DNA of 64,000 nucleotides from contig QKBP01000075.1 in the NCBI GenBank assembly GCA_003246035.1, positions 1-64,000 of the forward strand. The letters are read 5' to 3'. The DNA is from Desulfuromonadaceae bacterium (lineage in GTDB: Bacteria > Desulfobacterota > Desulfuromonadia > Desulfuromonadales > SZUA-401). Position numbers and translations under genes: made by a program. This document shows positions 47,346-55,805 of this stretch, one piece after another. Numbering within the stretch: the stretch's first letter is position 1; each line of letters begins with the position of its first letter. The notes beneath the pieces were generated by a model. It made no database searches, was not told the origin of the DNA, and saw only the letters and a list, made by a program, of their open reading frames with translations.

Positions 47346-47382
47346 GGTTCCCTCCCGGAGAATCGGACCCGCCCGGAGCTGC

Positions 47383-48135
47383 TCATGGCAGGTACTTGGA
47401 CGGATCGACACTTTTCTTTCCGTAACGAATTTCAAAATGCAACCGCGGGGCACCCCCTCCCGGAGGGGCCCCGGAGTAGGCGATCTTCTCCCCCTTGCTG
47501 ACAAACGCACCACTACGCACGAGATTACGTCGGTTGTAGCCGTACACCGTGAAGTAGGCATCGTCGTGCTTGATGATAATCAGGTTGCCGTAGCCACGGA
47601 TACCATCGCCACTGTAAATGACGCTCCCGGCAGCCGCGGCCTTCACCGGAGTGTTCACCGGCGTAGAAATTTCCACCCCTTTACAGGGCTCCTTGCCACT
47701 TTCGGAAAAACAACGGATCACCTTACCCTGAACCGGCCAGTTGAATCGGTCCTTGTCCGGCTTGGCTGTCGAAGTGTTCGTCGCGGGTTTGACCTTCGGT
47801 CTGTTTTCGACAGGCCTGGCAACACGCTTCGCAGGGGGAGGAACCTCATGCCGGGGCTGGGACACCACCGGCTGTGGAGGTTTGGCCGTGGCAGGGACAT
47901 CGATCACCTTGGCCGCGCCAGGGATGAAGAGACGCTTCCCTACCGGCAGTTCTCGCGGATCGGTGATATTATTGATGCGCGCCAGATAGGTCTCCTCGAC
48001 CCCGTAATCCCGGCTTATACGATATAAGGTCTGCCCCTCCCTGACGACGTGATAAACCCCCGTGGAGGAGACGCAGGAACACAGCAGAGCGAGGATCAGG
48101 GCGAGATGTAGGCATTTCACGCGAAAGACAATCAT
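47383..48135 (-). CDS. nlpD: NlpD-like lipoprotein with LysM and degenerate LytM (M23) domain
   Basis: The 250-residue precursor has a lipoprotein signal ([11 protein letters not shown], Cys21). A LysM domain follows (about 28-73, [19 protein letters not shown]), then a Pro/Lys-rich linker and an M23/LytM fold (about 130-250, [17 protein letters not shown]). The metal and catalytic residues are largely absent. The H-x3-D site reads CKGVE, the catalytic His region reads VYGYN, and HxH reads RLHFE. This resembles NlpD, which activates amidases instead of cutting peptidoglycan. It precedes rpoS by 37 bases, as in enterics. Confidence 0.88.
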   Translation of the reverse strand: MIVFRVKCLHLALILALLCSCVSSTGVYHVVREGQTLYRISRDYGVEETYLARINNITDPRELPVGKRLFIPGAAKVIDVPATAKPPQPVVSQPRHEVPPPAKRVARPVENRPKVKPATNTSTAKPDKDRFNWPVQGKVIRCFSESGKEPCKGVEISTPVNTPVKAAAAGSVIYSGDGIRGYGNLIIIKHDDAYFTVYGYNRRNLVRSGAFVSKGEKIAYSGAPPGGGAPRLHFEIRYGKKSVDPSKYLP

Positions 48136-48199
48136 TGCACCCCCGGACCTGCGTAGATTAGCGGATGCGACCGAAGACCGTCAACCACTTAGCCGATTA

Positions 48200-48793
48200 T
48201 CAGGCCAATCCCCTCCAGAGTACTAACACGACCAGCGCAAGGAGCAGCACCAGGTAGGTTAACAGGTTGAAGTAGCGATCGATAAACGACTTGATCGGCG
48301 CTCCGAAACGCCAGATCAAACCGGCGAGGAGAAAGAAACGGAGGCCGCGACTGATCAGGGAAGCCGCCAGGAAAACAGGCAGGTTGATCTGGAACACCCC
48401 GGCAGACAGAGTAAACAGCTTATAGGGAATCGGGGTAAATCCCGCGGCGAATATCGTCCAGAAACCGTAGCGATCAAACAGCGCCTGGACCTGGGCGAAC
48501 CCTTCCGGGGTAAACCCCGGAACCAGCGCATAGAAGTGACCGGAGAGGATATCCCAGGCGCCCCACCCGAGCAGATAGCCGAAACCTCCTCCGAGTGCCG
48601 AGCCGAGCGAGCAGATCAGGGCATAGCGCCACGCCTTGTTAGTACGTGACAAAGACAGAGCCATCAGCAGCGGATCGGGGGGAATCGGGAAAAAAGAGGC
48701 CTCCGCGAAGGAGAGCGAGAACAGGGCCGGCGGTCCATACGGAGATTCGGCCCAGGAGAGGACCCAGTCGTAACCCTTCCGCAGCCAGCGCAT
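48200..48793 (-). CDS. YqaA/DedA-like (VTT domain) membrane protein
   Basis: From ATG 48793 the protein has 197 residues ([20 protein letters not shown]) and four or more transmembrane helices. Family motifs are FSLSFAEASFFPIPPDPLLM and FTPIPYKLFTLSAGVFQI, including the conserved F/Y-x-PIP-x-K re-entrant loop. Such proteins are thought to move lipids or maintain membrane balance. The start overlaps the pcm stop by one base (TGATG) with GGAAGG upstream. A start at 48814 is possible but lies inside pcm. Confidence 0.82.
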   Translation of the reverse strand: MRWLRKGYDWVLSWAESPYGPPALFSLSFAEASFFPIPPDPLLMALSLSRTNKAWRYALICSLGSALGGGFGYLLGWGAWDILSGHFYALVPGFTPEGFAQVQALFDRYGFWTIFAAGFTPIPYKLFTLSAGVFQINLPVFLAASLISRGLRFFLLAGLIWRFGAPIKSFIDRYFNLLTYLVLLLALVVLVLWRGLA

Positions 48794-49458
48794 CAGTAAC
48801 GACCGTCCTTCCATCCGTTTTCACCCACGAGAGGGACAAAACGGCAGCCCAGCAGACGTTCCTCTTCGAATCGCGTCTCATCCTTGCGCGTCACGCGCAA
48901 CAGGAACTGCTCGGCTTTGTCTCCCACCGGGATAAGCAACCGTCCACCGGGTTTAAGTTGTTCCTTGAGGCGGTCGGGAAGGACCGGGGCCCCGGCCGTC
49001 ACCATGATCGCGTCAAACGGTCCGACCTCGGGCCAGCCGAGGGTCCCGTCACCAAGCTTGAGCTGGACGTTGCTGCAGCCGAGTTGGTCGAGTACCTGGC
49101 GGGCGCGGCGGGCCAGGGCGGGATGTCTCTCGATGGTATAGACGCGACGAACCAGACAGGAGAGCACGGCGGCCTGATACCCCGAACCGGTCCCGATTTC
49201 GAGCACCTCTTCCCGCCCCTGCAATTGGAGAGCCTCACTCATGTAGGCGACGATGTAGGGGTGAGAAATCGTCTGTTTGTCACCGATCGGCAACGGCGCA
49301 TCGCCGTACGCCTGGGCCTGGAGAGCATGTTCAACAAACAGGTGTCGAGGAACCTTGCGCATGGTGTCCAGGACGCGCTGGTCTTGAATCCCCTTGGCGA
49401 TGAGCTGCTGATCGACCATGCGGCGGCGGGCTATCGAGAATTCGGGGACGGCTCTCAT
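48793..49458 (-). CDS. pcm: protein-L-isoaspartate O-methyltransferase
   Basis: The 221-residue protein starts [20 protein letters not shown]. It has the SAM-binding motif [16 protein letters not shown], the preceding [12 protein letters not shown] substrate segment, and later motifs [17 protein letters not shown] and [12 protein letters not shown]. It repairs isoaspartyl damage in ageing proteins. ATG 49458 overlaps the surE stop (ATGA). The surE-pcm-nlpD-rpoS order is conserved across proteobacteria. Confidence 0.95.
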   Translation of the reverse strand: MRAVPEFSIARRRMVDQQLIAKGIQDQRVLDTMRKVPRHLFVEHALQAQAYGDAPLPIGDKQTISHPYIVAYMSEALQLQGREEVLEIGTGSGYQAAVLSCLVRRVYTIERHPALARRARQVLDQLGCSNVQLKLGDGTLGWPEVGPFDAIMVTAGAPVLPDRLKEQLKPGGRLLIPVGDKAEQFLLRVTRKDETRFEEERLLGCRFVPLVGENGWKDGRY

Positions 49459-50231
49459 GGGTCTATTCCGAGATCCTGTGACGTCGAGTAACCGTTCTGC
49501 TTGAGCACGCTGAACGCGCCGTAATTGGTCAAGTCGAGATGCAGTGGGGTCACGGAGACATAGTGATGAGCGACTGCGTGAAAATCGGTGCCGGGGATGT
49601 TTTCGAAGCCGATCTCTCCACCGCCGAGCCAGTAATAATCCTTGCCGCGGGGATCAAGCTTACGCTCGACCAGATCGGAATAAACCCTCTTCCCCTGGCG
49701 GGTAAGGCAGATCCCGCACAGCTCCTCGGCGGACCGCGGCGGAACATTGATATTCAGAAAGGTGTCCGGAGGGAGCCCGGTTTCCAGGGTCCGTTCTGCG
49801 ATTGTGCGGGCATAATCCGCAGCCACTCGATAATCGTCGATCGTACGGCCATCACCGTCGAGCGAAACGGCAAGCGCAGGAACCCCCATCAGGGTGGCCT
49901 CCATCGCCGCCGACACGGTCCCCGAATAGGTGATGTCGTCTCCCATGTTCCCTCCCCGGTTGATGCCGGACACCACGATCTGCGGCTTGTCACTGAAGAG
50001 CCCGTGCAGGCCGAGGTTGACACAGTCGGTCGGGGTACCGTCGACGGCGTACCAGTCGTCGGCATGTTCCCAGACTCGCAGCGGCGAATGAAGCGTCAGG
50101 GCGTGACTGACGGCGCTGCGTTCCCGGTCAGGCGCCACAACGACCACGTCACCCAGTGCCTGCATCGCCTCGACAAGGGCACGCAGGCCCGGTGCCGTAA
50201 TGCCGTCGTCATTGGTCAGAAGAATCAGCAA
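49455..50231 (-). CDS. surE: 5'-nucleotidase SurE
   Basis: The 258-residue protein begins at a TTG (50231) giving [19 protein letters not shown]. The metal-binding ND-DG at the start is invariant in Sur[33 protein letters not shown] and [19 protein letters not shown] are further signatures. It dephosphorylates nucleoside monophosphates and short polyphosphate. No ATG is available near the expected start, so TTG is well supported. Confidence 0.94.
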   Translation of the reverse strand: MLILLTNDDGITAPGLRALVEAMQALGDVVVVAPDRERSAVSHALTLHSPLRVWEHADDWYAVDGTPTDCVNLGLHGLFSDKPQIVVSGINRGGNMGDDITYSGTVSAAMEATLMGVPALAVSLDGDGRTIDDYRVAADYARTIAERTLETGLPPDTFLNINVPPRSAEELCGICLTRQGKRVYSDLVERKLDPRGKDYYWLGGGEIGFENIPGTDFHAVAHHYVSVTPLHLDLTNYGAFSVLKQNGYSTSQDLGIDP

Positions 50232-50243
50232 GGAGGCCTCGGA

Positions 50244-50660
50244 CTAAGATTTTTTTTTGCGAACGGATTTCTTGACGGACGGAGTAGCGATGGGTGCGAT
50301 GGAATCGCGCAAGGCGACGATCTCTGAACGGAGCGCCCGCAGGATCTGGCGCATGTCCCCATCATCCTTGATCAGACTGGGTTGCGGATCGTTCTTTGAG
50401 GGGGTGCTCTTTTTGGACTGGCTCTTCAGCAGACTCTTGGCCCCGGAAATGGTAAATCCGCGATCATAAAGGAGTTCCTTGATGCGCAGAGCGGTGTCGA
50501 TGTCTTCACGGCGAAAGAGCCGCTGTTTGGAGCGGCTCTTACCAGGCTTGAGGCAGGCGAACTCCGACTCCCAGTAGCGCAGCACGTGCGGTTTGACCCC
50601 GACGAGATCGGCGACTTCACCGATCTTGAAATACACTTTGTCAGGTATTTCCCTCGCCAT
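50244..50660 (-). CDS. MerR-family transcriptional regulator
   Basis: The 138-residue protein has an N-terminal MerR winged-helix domain ([20 protein letters not shown] ... [20 protein letters not shown], about residues 10-75). A short coiled region and a very basic tail ([10 protein letters not shown]) follow. No Cys-based metal site is present, so it is not a metal sensor. This small regulator follows ihfA in Geobacter-type genomes. Its targets are unknown. It starts 21 bases after ihfA. Confidence 0.88.
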   Translation of the reverse strand: MAREIPDKVYFKIGEVADLVGVKPHVLRYWESEFACLKPGKSRSKQRLFRREDIDTALRIKELLYDRGFTISGAKSLLKSQSKKSTPSKNDPQPSLIKDDGDMRQILRALRSEIVALRDSIAPIATPSVKKSVRKKKS

Positions 50661-50681
50661 GGCTACGCTCCGGGATCAGCA

Positions 50682-50960
50682 TCACTCCCCGTTGATGGCC
50701 GCCTTCAGAACCTGACTCGGCTTGAACGTCAGGATGCGGCGGGCCGAGATGGTGATCTCATCACCCGTCTGGGGGTTGCGACCGCGCCGGGAGGCTTTTT
50801 CCTTAACGAGGAAGTTTCCAAAACCGGCAATCTTGATCTTTTCACCGTCCTCGAGAGTCGATTTCATAAGATCGAAAACGGTTTCAACAATGTCTGCCGA
50901 CTCTTTCTTGGAAAAGCCTGTTCTGAGGTAGACATTTTCTACGAGGTCTGCTTTTGTCAT
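50682..50960 (-). CDS. ihfA: integration host factor subunit alpha
   Basis: The 92-residue protein starts MTKADLVENVYLRTGFSKKE. The HU/IHF signature is IAGFGNFLVKEKASRRGRNP and the DNA-intercalating region is GRNPQTGDEITI with the conserved Pro. It pairs with IhfB to bend DNA, including at sigma-54 promoters such as the one before maeB. The gene follows pheT, as in many proteobacteria. A candidate promoter is in the 76-base gap. Confidence 0.94.
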   Translation of the reverse strand: MTKADLVENVYLRTGFSKKESADIVETVFDLMKSTLEDGEKIKIAGFGNFLVKEKASRRGRNPQTGDEITISARRILTFKPSQVLKAAINGE

Positions 50961-51001
50961 GTCGCCTCCGTGGAATTACATAGGTACCTGAATTTCATGG
51001 A

Positions 51002-51030
51002 TAAATACCACAGGACCAACGAAGATTCAA
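51002..51030 (-). promoter_or_regulatory. candidate promoter of ihfA
   Basis: On the minus strand TTGAAT (51030-51025), 17 bases and TATTTA (51007-51002) lie 41 bases before the ihfA ATG. Both boxes are partial matches. Confidence 0.3.
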
Positions 51031-51036
51031 CAACTT

Positions 51037-53442
51037 TCAGCGGATTTCTGCGCCGAGCTTGTCGATGAGCGCCTTGACCAGTCGCCCGTGGGTCTTGCTG
51101 ATTTCTTCGTCAGTCAGGGTGCGATCGCTGGAACGATAGCGGACACGGACCGCGAGGCTTTTTTTCCCTTCCGGCACCCCTTTACCACGATAGAGGTCAA
51201 AGAGCACGACCTCCTCGACGTCCTTCCCCTTGGTCCTGCCGAGCACGTCGAATACCTCTGCGACCGCGACCTGCTCGTCGATCAGGAAAGCGCTGTCACG
51301 GAATACATCGGGAAACCGTGACGGCGCCACGAAGGGGTCAAAGTCACGGGCCAGGGCGAAGACCGCCTCCAGATCGAGGTCGACCACAAACAACGGGACG
51401 TCGATTTCGAAACGGCTCAACACCCGGGGATGCACCTCGCCCAGGGTCCCAAGACGGGCCTTTCCGGAATAAACCGTACAACTCTTGCCGGGATGATAGA
51501 AAGTCTCGCTGGCGGTAGCATCCCAGGTGAGACGATCGATCCGCAGCCGCTGGAATAGAGACTCGACCAGACCCTTGGCATCGAAGAAATCGACTGCCTC
51601 GTTCCCTTGAGCCCAGCCCTCGGGGTGACGTCGACCGGTCAGAGCCACGGCGAGACGCAGGTTCTCTTTCGGGAGTTCCTCGCCCGGCGCGGGGTGAAAG
51701 ACGGGGCGAAGCTCGAACAGCCTCAGGTCACGGGAACGGTATGCGAGATTGCGTGCCACCGTATCGAGCATGCTCGGGATCAGCGAGGTACGCATCACCG
51801 ACTGGTCCTCGGTGAGCGGGTTGAGAATCTGCACCATGTCGCGCCGCAGGTCGTCCGAAGCGAGGGCGATGCGATCGTTCACGTTCGGGTGGACAAAGGA
51901 ATAGTTGATCACTTCCGAACAACCACCGATGGCGAGCGCCTCCCTCAGTGCGGTCACGCGCCCCAACTGCGCCGGGGGGAGATGCGTGACAGCCTCACCC
52001 TTCGGCATCGTGACCGGGATCTGGTCGTATCCGTGCAGGCGCGCAACCTCTTCGATCAGATCGACCTCCCGCTCGATGTCGGGTCGAAACAGCGGCACCT
52101 TGACCATCAGGGGATCGGCTTGGTCATCAAGCGGTTCGAGGCCGATCGAAGCGAGATAGCTCGCGACCTGAGAAGTGGCGAGGTCCAGGCCGAGCAGATC
52201 GTTGCAGCGCTGCAGCGCGATGGGTACCTGACGAGGTTCGAGGACCACCGGGCAAACATCGATGAGCTCGGGCGCCACGGCCCCACCGGCCGTCTCGACG
52301 ATCAATGAGGCCGCGCGGTCAAGCGCGCGGGGGATCATGTCAAAGTCGGCACCCCGCTCGAAGCGATGCGAGGACTCGGTGTGAAGGCCGAGCCGCTTGG
52401 AGGTACGCCGGATTCCGGTCGGCTCGAAATAGGCGCTCTCGAGCAGGACATCAATCGTGTCGTCCTGGATCTCGGAGTTCTCCCCCCCCATGACGCCGGC
52501 CACGGCCACGGGCCCCTCACCGTCGCAGATCATCAGGTCATCGGAGCTCAGGGTGCGTGACTGCCCGTCAAGCGTCACGAACGGCTCGCCGTCACGCGCA
52601 CGTCGGACCACGATCCGACGACCGCGCAACAGGTTGAAGTCGAACGCGTGCAAGGGGTGCCCCAACTCCATCATGACGTAGTTAGTGACATCGACCACGT
52701 TGTTGATCGAACGCATGCCGACAGCTTCGAGCCTTCGGATCATCCAGTCGGGCGAAGGGCCGACCTTGATGCCACGGATCAATCGCGCGGCGTAGCGCGG
52801 GCAGCGCTCTGGATCCTCGATGGTGACAGAGGTGTCCTGCGATGCGGCATCGCCCTGCTCGACCATCTCGGGGCGGGAAACCTGCAAGGGGTTCCCGGTC
52901 ATGGCCGCCACTTCGCGAGCGACCCCGAAAATGCTCAGGCAGTCGGGTCGATTGGGGGTCAAGCCGATTTCATAACGGGTGTCACTGAGGTTCAGGGCCT
53001 TGAAAACCGGCACACCGAGTTCGAGCCCGTCGGGGAGGATCATGATCCCCTCCGACTCCTCAGCCAACCCGAGCTCTTTTTCGGAACAGAGCATCCCTTG
53101 CGAGACCTGACCTCGGATCTTCGATTTCTTGATCTTGAAATCACCAGGAAGAACACTGCCGACCTGGGCGAGGGCTACAAGGTCACCTTGTTTATGGTTT
53201 CGTGCCCCACAGACAACCGGGACGATCTCGCGACCGTCATCAACCTGACAGACCGTCAGACGATCGGCGTCCGGGTGCGGTTCAACGGAAACCAGACGAG
53301 CAACGATAACCGCGTCCAGATCTGCCCCCAGTGTCTCCATGGCATCCACTTCGAGTCCGGCCATGGTCAAACGGTGCGAAAGGTCTTCTGGGCTCAGGTC
53401 GCAGTCTACAAATTCGCGAAGCCAGTTCAGGGTGACGATCAT
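51037..53442 (-). CDS. pheT: phenylalanyl-tRNA synthetase beta subunit
   Basis: The 801-residue protein starts MIVTLNWLREFVDCDLSPED. Next is the EMAP-like tRNA-binding domain (about 40-150, VVCGARNHKQGDLVALAQVG). B3/B4 editing (GHPLHAFDFNLLRG), B5 (MVKVPLFRPDIEREVDLIEE), the synthetase core and the C-terminal FDX-ACB anticodon-binding domain (FDPFVAPSRFPDVFRDSAFL) follow. It forms the alpha2-beta2 enzyme with PheS, whose stop is 44 bases upstream. Confidence 0.96.
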   Translation of the reverse strand: MIVTLNWLREFVDCDLSPEDLSHRLTMAGLEVDAMETLGADLDAVIVARLVSVEPHPDADRLTVCQVDDGREIVPVVCGARNHKQGDLVALAQVGSVLPGDFKIKKSKIRGQVSQGMLCSEKELGLAEESEGIMILPDGLELGVPVFKALNLSDTRYEIGLTPNRPDCLSIFGVAREVAAMTGNPLQVSRPEMVEQGDAASQDTSVTIEDPERCPRYAARLIRGIKVGPSPDWMIRRLEAVGMRSINNVVDVTNYVMMELGHPLHAFDFNLLRGRRIVVRRARDGEPFVTLDGQSRTLSSDDLMICDGEGPVAVAGVMGGENSEIQDDTIDVLLESAYFEPTGIRRTSKRLGLHTESSHRFERGADFDMIPRALDRAASLIVETAGGAVAPELIDVCPVVLEPRQVPIALQRCNDLLGLDLATSQVASYLASIGLEPLDDQADPLMVKVPLFRPDIEREVDLIEEVARLHGYDQIPVTMPKGEAVTHLPPAQLGRVTALREALAIGGCSEVINYSFVHPNVNDRIALASDDLRRDMVQILNPLTEDQSVMRTSLIPSMLDTVARNLAYRSRDLRLFELRPVFHPAPGEELPKENLRLAVALTGRRHPEGWAQGNEAVDFFDAKGLVESLFQRLRIDRLTWDATASETFYHPGKSCTVYSGKARLGTLGEVHPRVLSRFEIDVPLFVVDLDLEAVFALARDFDPFVAPSRFPDVFRDSAFLIDEQVAVAEVFDVLGRTKGKDVEEVVLFDLYRGKGVPEGKKSLAVRVRYRSSDRTLTDEEISKTHGRLVKALIDKLGAEIR

Positions 53443-53486
53443 AACTTCAAGTCCTCTATCAAATAATAGGCGTAATTATCGAATAT

Positions 53487-54503
53487 TTAATACAACTTCA
53501 GGAACCTGATGTCGTTCTCGAAAAACAGCCTCAGGTCGTTGACACCATACTTGAGCATGGCGATACGCTCGATCCCCATCCCAAAGGCGAAGCCGGAATA
53601 GACCTCGGGGTCGTAACCGACCGCCTTGAAAACCTCGGGATCGATCATGCCGCTTCCGAGGATTTCGAGCCAGCCGCTCCCCTTGCAGACGCGACAGCCG
53701 CTCCCGCCACAGATGACACACTGAATGTCGACCTCGGCACTCGGCTCGGTAAATGGGAAGAAGGAGGGACGGAATCGCACATCGGTCTTGGAGCCGAAAT
53801 ACTCACTCACAAAGGTCGTCAGAACTCCCTTGAGGTCACCGAACGTGATATTCTTGTCGACCATGAAGCCCTCGATCTGATGAAACATCGGGCTGTGGGT
53901 CAGGTCCGAATCTCGACGATAGACCGTGCCGGGCGCGATGACCCGCACCGGCGGCTCGTGTTTGAGCATGGAGCGGATCTGAACCGGCGAAGTATGTGTT
54001 CGCAAGACCACATCGTCGGAGACATAGAAGGTATCCTGCATATCCCGGGCAGGATGGTCCTTGGGGATGTTCAGGGCTTCGAAGTTGTAGAAATCCTTCT
54101 CGATCTCAGGGCCTTCCGCAACACTGAAACCGAGCCCCGAAAAAATCTCGACCAGATCCGCCGTCACCAGGCTGACCGGATGACGGGTCCCTCTGAACGA
54201 TGTCCTCCCGGGAAGGGATACGTCGATGCATTCGGCGTTAAGGCGTTGATCGATAGCCGCTTCGCGCACCTTGAGCAACTGCTGCTCGTACAAGTCCTCC
54301 AGGGCCCCCTTGACTTGATTAACGAGGGCCCCGAATCCGGGACGTTCATCGACAGGAAGATCGCGCAACCCCTTCATGAGGTCGGTCACCTCCCCTTTCT
54401 TGCCGAGGAAACGGGCCTTGACCTGTTGCAGCTCCATTTCGTCCGCCGCCTGGTTGATCGCGGCGCGGGCCTGCTCACCTATCTTTTCAAGTCTCTCTTT
54501 CAT
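53487..54503 (-). CDS. pheS: phenylalanyl-tRNA synthetase alpha subunit
   Basis: The 338-residue protein starts [19 protein letters not shown], an N-terminal coiled coil that binds tRNA. Class II motif 2 ([20 protein letters not shown]) and motif 3 ([17 protein letters not shown]) are intact. [12 protein letters not shown] is the usual substrate-loop signature. [17 protein letters not shown] forms a Cys cluster in the insertion of this subfamily. The start is ATG 54503 (a GTG lies one codon upstream). A strong hairpin sits only 37 bases before the start. Confidence 0.95.
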   Translation of the reverse strand: MKERLEKIGEQARAAINQAADEMELQQVKARFLGKKGEVTDLMKGLRDLPVDERPGFGALVNQVKGALEDLYEQQLLKVREAAIDQRLNAECIDVSLPGRTSFRGTRHPVSLVTADLVEIFSGLGFSVAEGPEIEKDFYNFEALNIPKDHPARDMQDTFYVSDDVVLRTHTSPVQIRSMLKHEPPVRVIAPGTVYRRDSDLTHSPMFHQIEGFMVDKNITFGDLKGVLTTFVSEYFGSKTDVRFRPSFFPFTEPSAEVDIQCVICGGSGCRVCKGSGWLEILGSGMIDPEVFKAVGYDPEVYSGFAFGMGIERIAMLKYGVNDLRLFFENDIRFLKLY

Positions 54504-54539
54504 CACCCTACCTACGTGGACTGCATAGCCGATACGTAA

Positions 54540-54572
54540 AAAAAAAGATGGGGCGTTGGCCCCATCTTTTTG
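54540..54572 (-). terminator. strong hairpin with T tract between rplT and pheS
   Basis: AAAAAGATGGGGC-CAAC-GCCCCATCTTTTT (minus strand) is a 13-bp stem with A and T flanks, so it can end transcription from either side. It starts 18 bases after the rplT stop and ends about 37 bases before pheS. It may act as the rplT terminator, as an attenuator of pheST, or both. Confidence 0.88.
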
Positions 54573-54589
54573 CCGATCCTGTCGTGCTT

Positions 54590-54943
54590 TTACTTCTGGG
54601 CCTTGGCAGTCTCAACGATCTGCGCAAAGACCTTCGGGTCCGAAACGGCCAATTGAGCCAGAATCTTACGATCGAGACCCACTTCGGCCTTTTTCAGGCC
54701 ATGTACCAGGCGGCTGTAGGACATGCCGTTGTCACGGGCAGCGGCATTGATCCGCGCGATCCACAGGGCCCGGAAATCACGCTTTTTGACGCGACGGTCA
54801 CGAAAAGCGTAGTTAAGGGCGCGATCGACCGCTTCCGTTGCACTGCGGAACAGTTTGCCGCGCGCGCCACGGTACCCCTTGGCCAGTTTAAGAACCTTGT
54901 TACGACGACGACGGGTTTTGAACCCACCTTTTGCTCTAGGCAT
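54590..54943 (-). CDS. rplT: 50S ribosomal protein L20
   Basis: The 117-residue basic protein starts [20 protein letters not shown] and contains the family signature [21 protein letters not shown]20 is needed early in 50S assembly and in other bacteria represses its own operon. It follows rpmI by 92 bases in the infC-rpmI-rplT order. A hairpin follows. Confidence 0.97.
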   Translation of the reverse strand: MPRAKGGFKTRRRRNKVLKLAKGYRGARGKLFRSATEAVDRALNYAFRDRRVKKRDFRALWIARINAAARDNGMSYSRLVHGLKKAEVGLDRKILAQLAVSDPKVFAQIVETAKAQK

Positions 54944-55035
54944 CGCTTTCTCCTTCTCGAGTTAAATGTGCGGACATGCCGCTGTCGGATCCGGAGGAGG
55001 TGCCTGGCCCCCCGGTTCACGACCAGAAGTTCTGA

Positions 55036-55233
55036 TTAAAGGTACGGGATCAGGCGACTGATGTTACGCTCGTCAGCCTTATCCACGAGCGTCCCGTGGC
55101 GCAGGTTGCGTTTGCGCTTGGGGCTCTTTTTGGTCAGGATGTGGTTGGCGAAACCCTTGTTGCGGCGAATACGGCCGCTCCCGGTCTTGCGGAAACGCTT
55201 GGCGGCGCCACGATTGGTCTTGATCTTGGGCAT
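55036..55233 (-). CDS. rpmI: 50S ribosomal protein L35
   Basis: The 65-residue basic protein starts [20 protein letters not shown], a standard L35 sequence with [15 protein letters not shown] in the middle. It lies between infC (43 bases upstream) and rplT. Confidence 0.97.
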   Translation of the reverse strand: MPKIKTNRGAAKRFRKTGSGRIRRNKGFANHILTKKSPKRKRNLRHGTLVDKADERNISRLIPYL

Positions 55234-55276
55234 TGTGCTTTCTCCTTAAAAATCACTGCAGTGTCTGCAGGGAACT

Positions 55277-55792
55277 TTACTTTTTATGTGGTGCGACCAC
55301 CATGTGCATGAAGCGTCCCATGCGGCTCGGAGCCGACTCGACGGCACCGATATCCTGAATCGCTTCAACAAATTTCTCAAGCTGGGCCAGGCCGATTTCC
55401 GGGTGGGACTGTTCACGACCGCGGAACATGACCGTCACCTTGACCTTGTTCCCCTCCTCGAGAAAGCGTCGAGCGTGCTTGACCTTGGTCATGAAGTCGT
55501 GCGTCTCGGTCTTCGGACGCATCTTCACTTCCTTTAGCTCAACGCGCGCAGCCTTCTTCTTGGCCTCGGCCAGCTTCTTGCTCTGCTGGTACTTGTACTT
55601 GCCGTAATCCATGATCCGGCACACAGGCGGATCGGCGTTCGGGGAAACCTCGACAAGGTCGAGGCCTTTTTCCTCGGCAGCAGCCAAGGCCGCAGCGAGG
55701 TCCAGAATCCCCAACTGCCCACCCTCGTCGTCGATGACGCGAACCTGGCGGGCACGAATAGCCTGGTTGATATTTGCCTCTGGCTTAGCTAT
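55277..55792 (-). CDS. infC: translation initiation factor IF-3, probable ATA start
   Basis: The 171-residue protein has the IF3 N-domain and C-domain (PPVCRIMDYGKYKYQQSKK; VKVTVMFRGREQSHPEIGL). The first ATG-like start in frame would truncate the N-domain. The conserved N-terminus (AKPEANINQAIRARQVRVID) is encoded just upstream, and its first codon is ATA (55792-55790), six bases after a perfect AGGAGGT. Rare AUU/AUC/AUA starts of infC are known to allow IF3 to repress its own synthesis. The Shine-Dalgarno overlaps the thrS stop codon, coupling the two genes. Confidence 0.92.
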   Translation of the reverse strand: MAKPEANINQAIRARQVRVIDDEGGQLGILDLAAALAAAEEKGLDLVEVSPNADPPVCRIMDYGKYKYQQSKKLAEAKKKAARVELKEVKMRPKTETHDFMTKVKHARRFLEEGNKVKVTVMFRGREQSHPEIGLAQLEKFVEAIQDIGAVESAPSRMGRFMHMVVAPHKK

Positions 55793-55805
55793 GACAGGAC
55801 CTCCT
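55790..55805 (-). promoter_or_regulatory. infC ribosome-binding site with ATA initiation codon
   Basis: On the minus strand AGGAGGT (55805-55799), then six bases, then ATA (55792-55790). The thrS TAG stop (55806-55804) overlaps the Shine-Dalgarno. No ATG, GTG or TTG occurs at a suitable distance in the infC frame. Confidence 0.85.
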
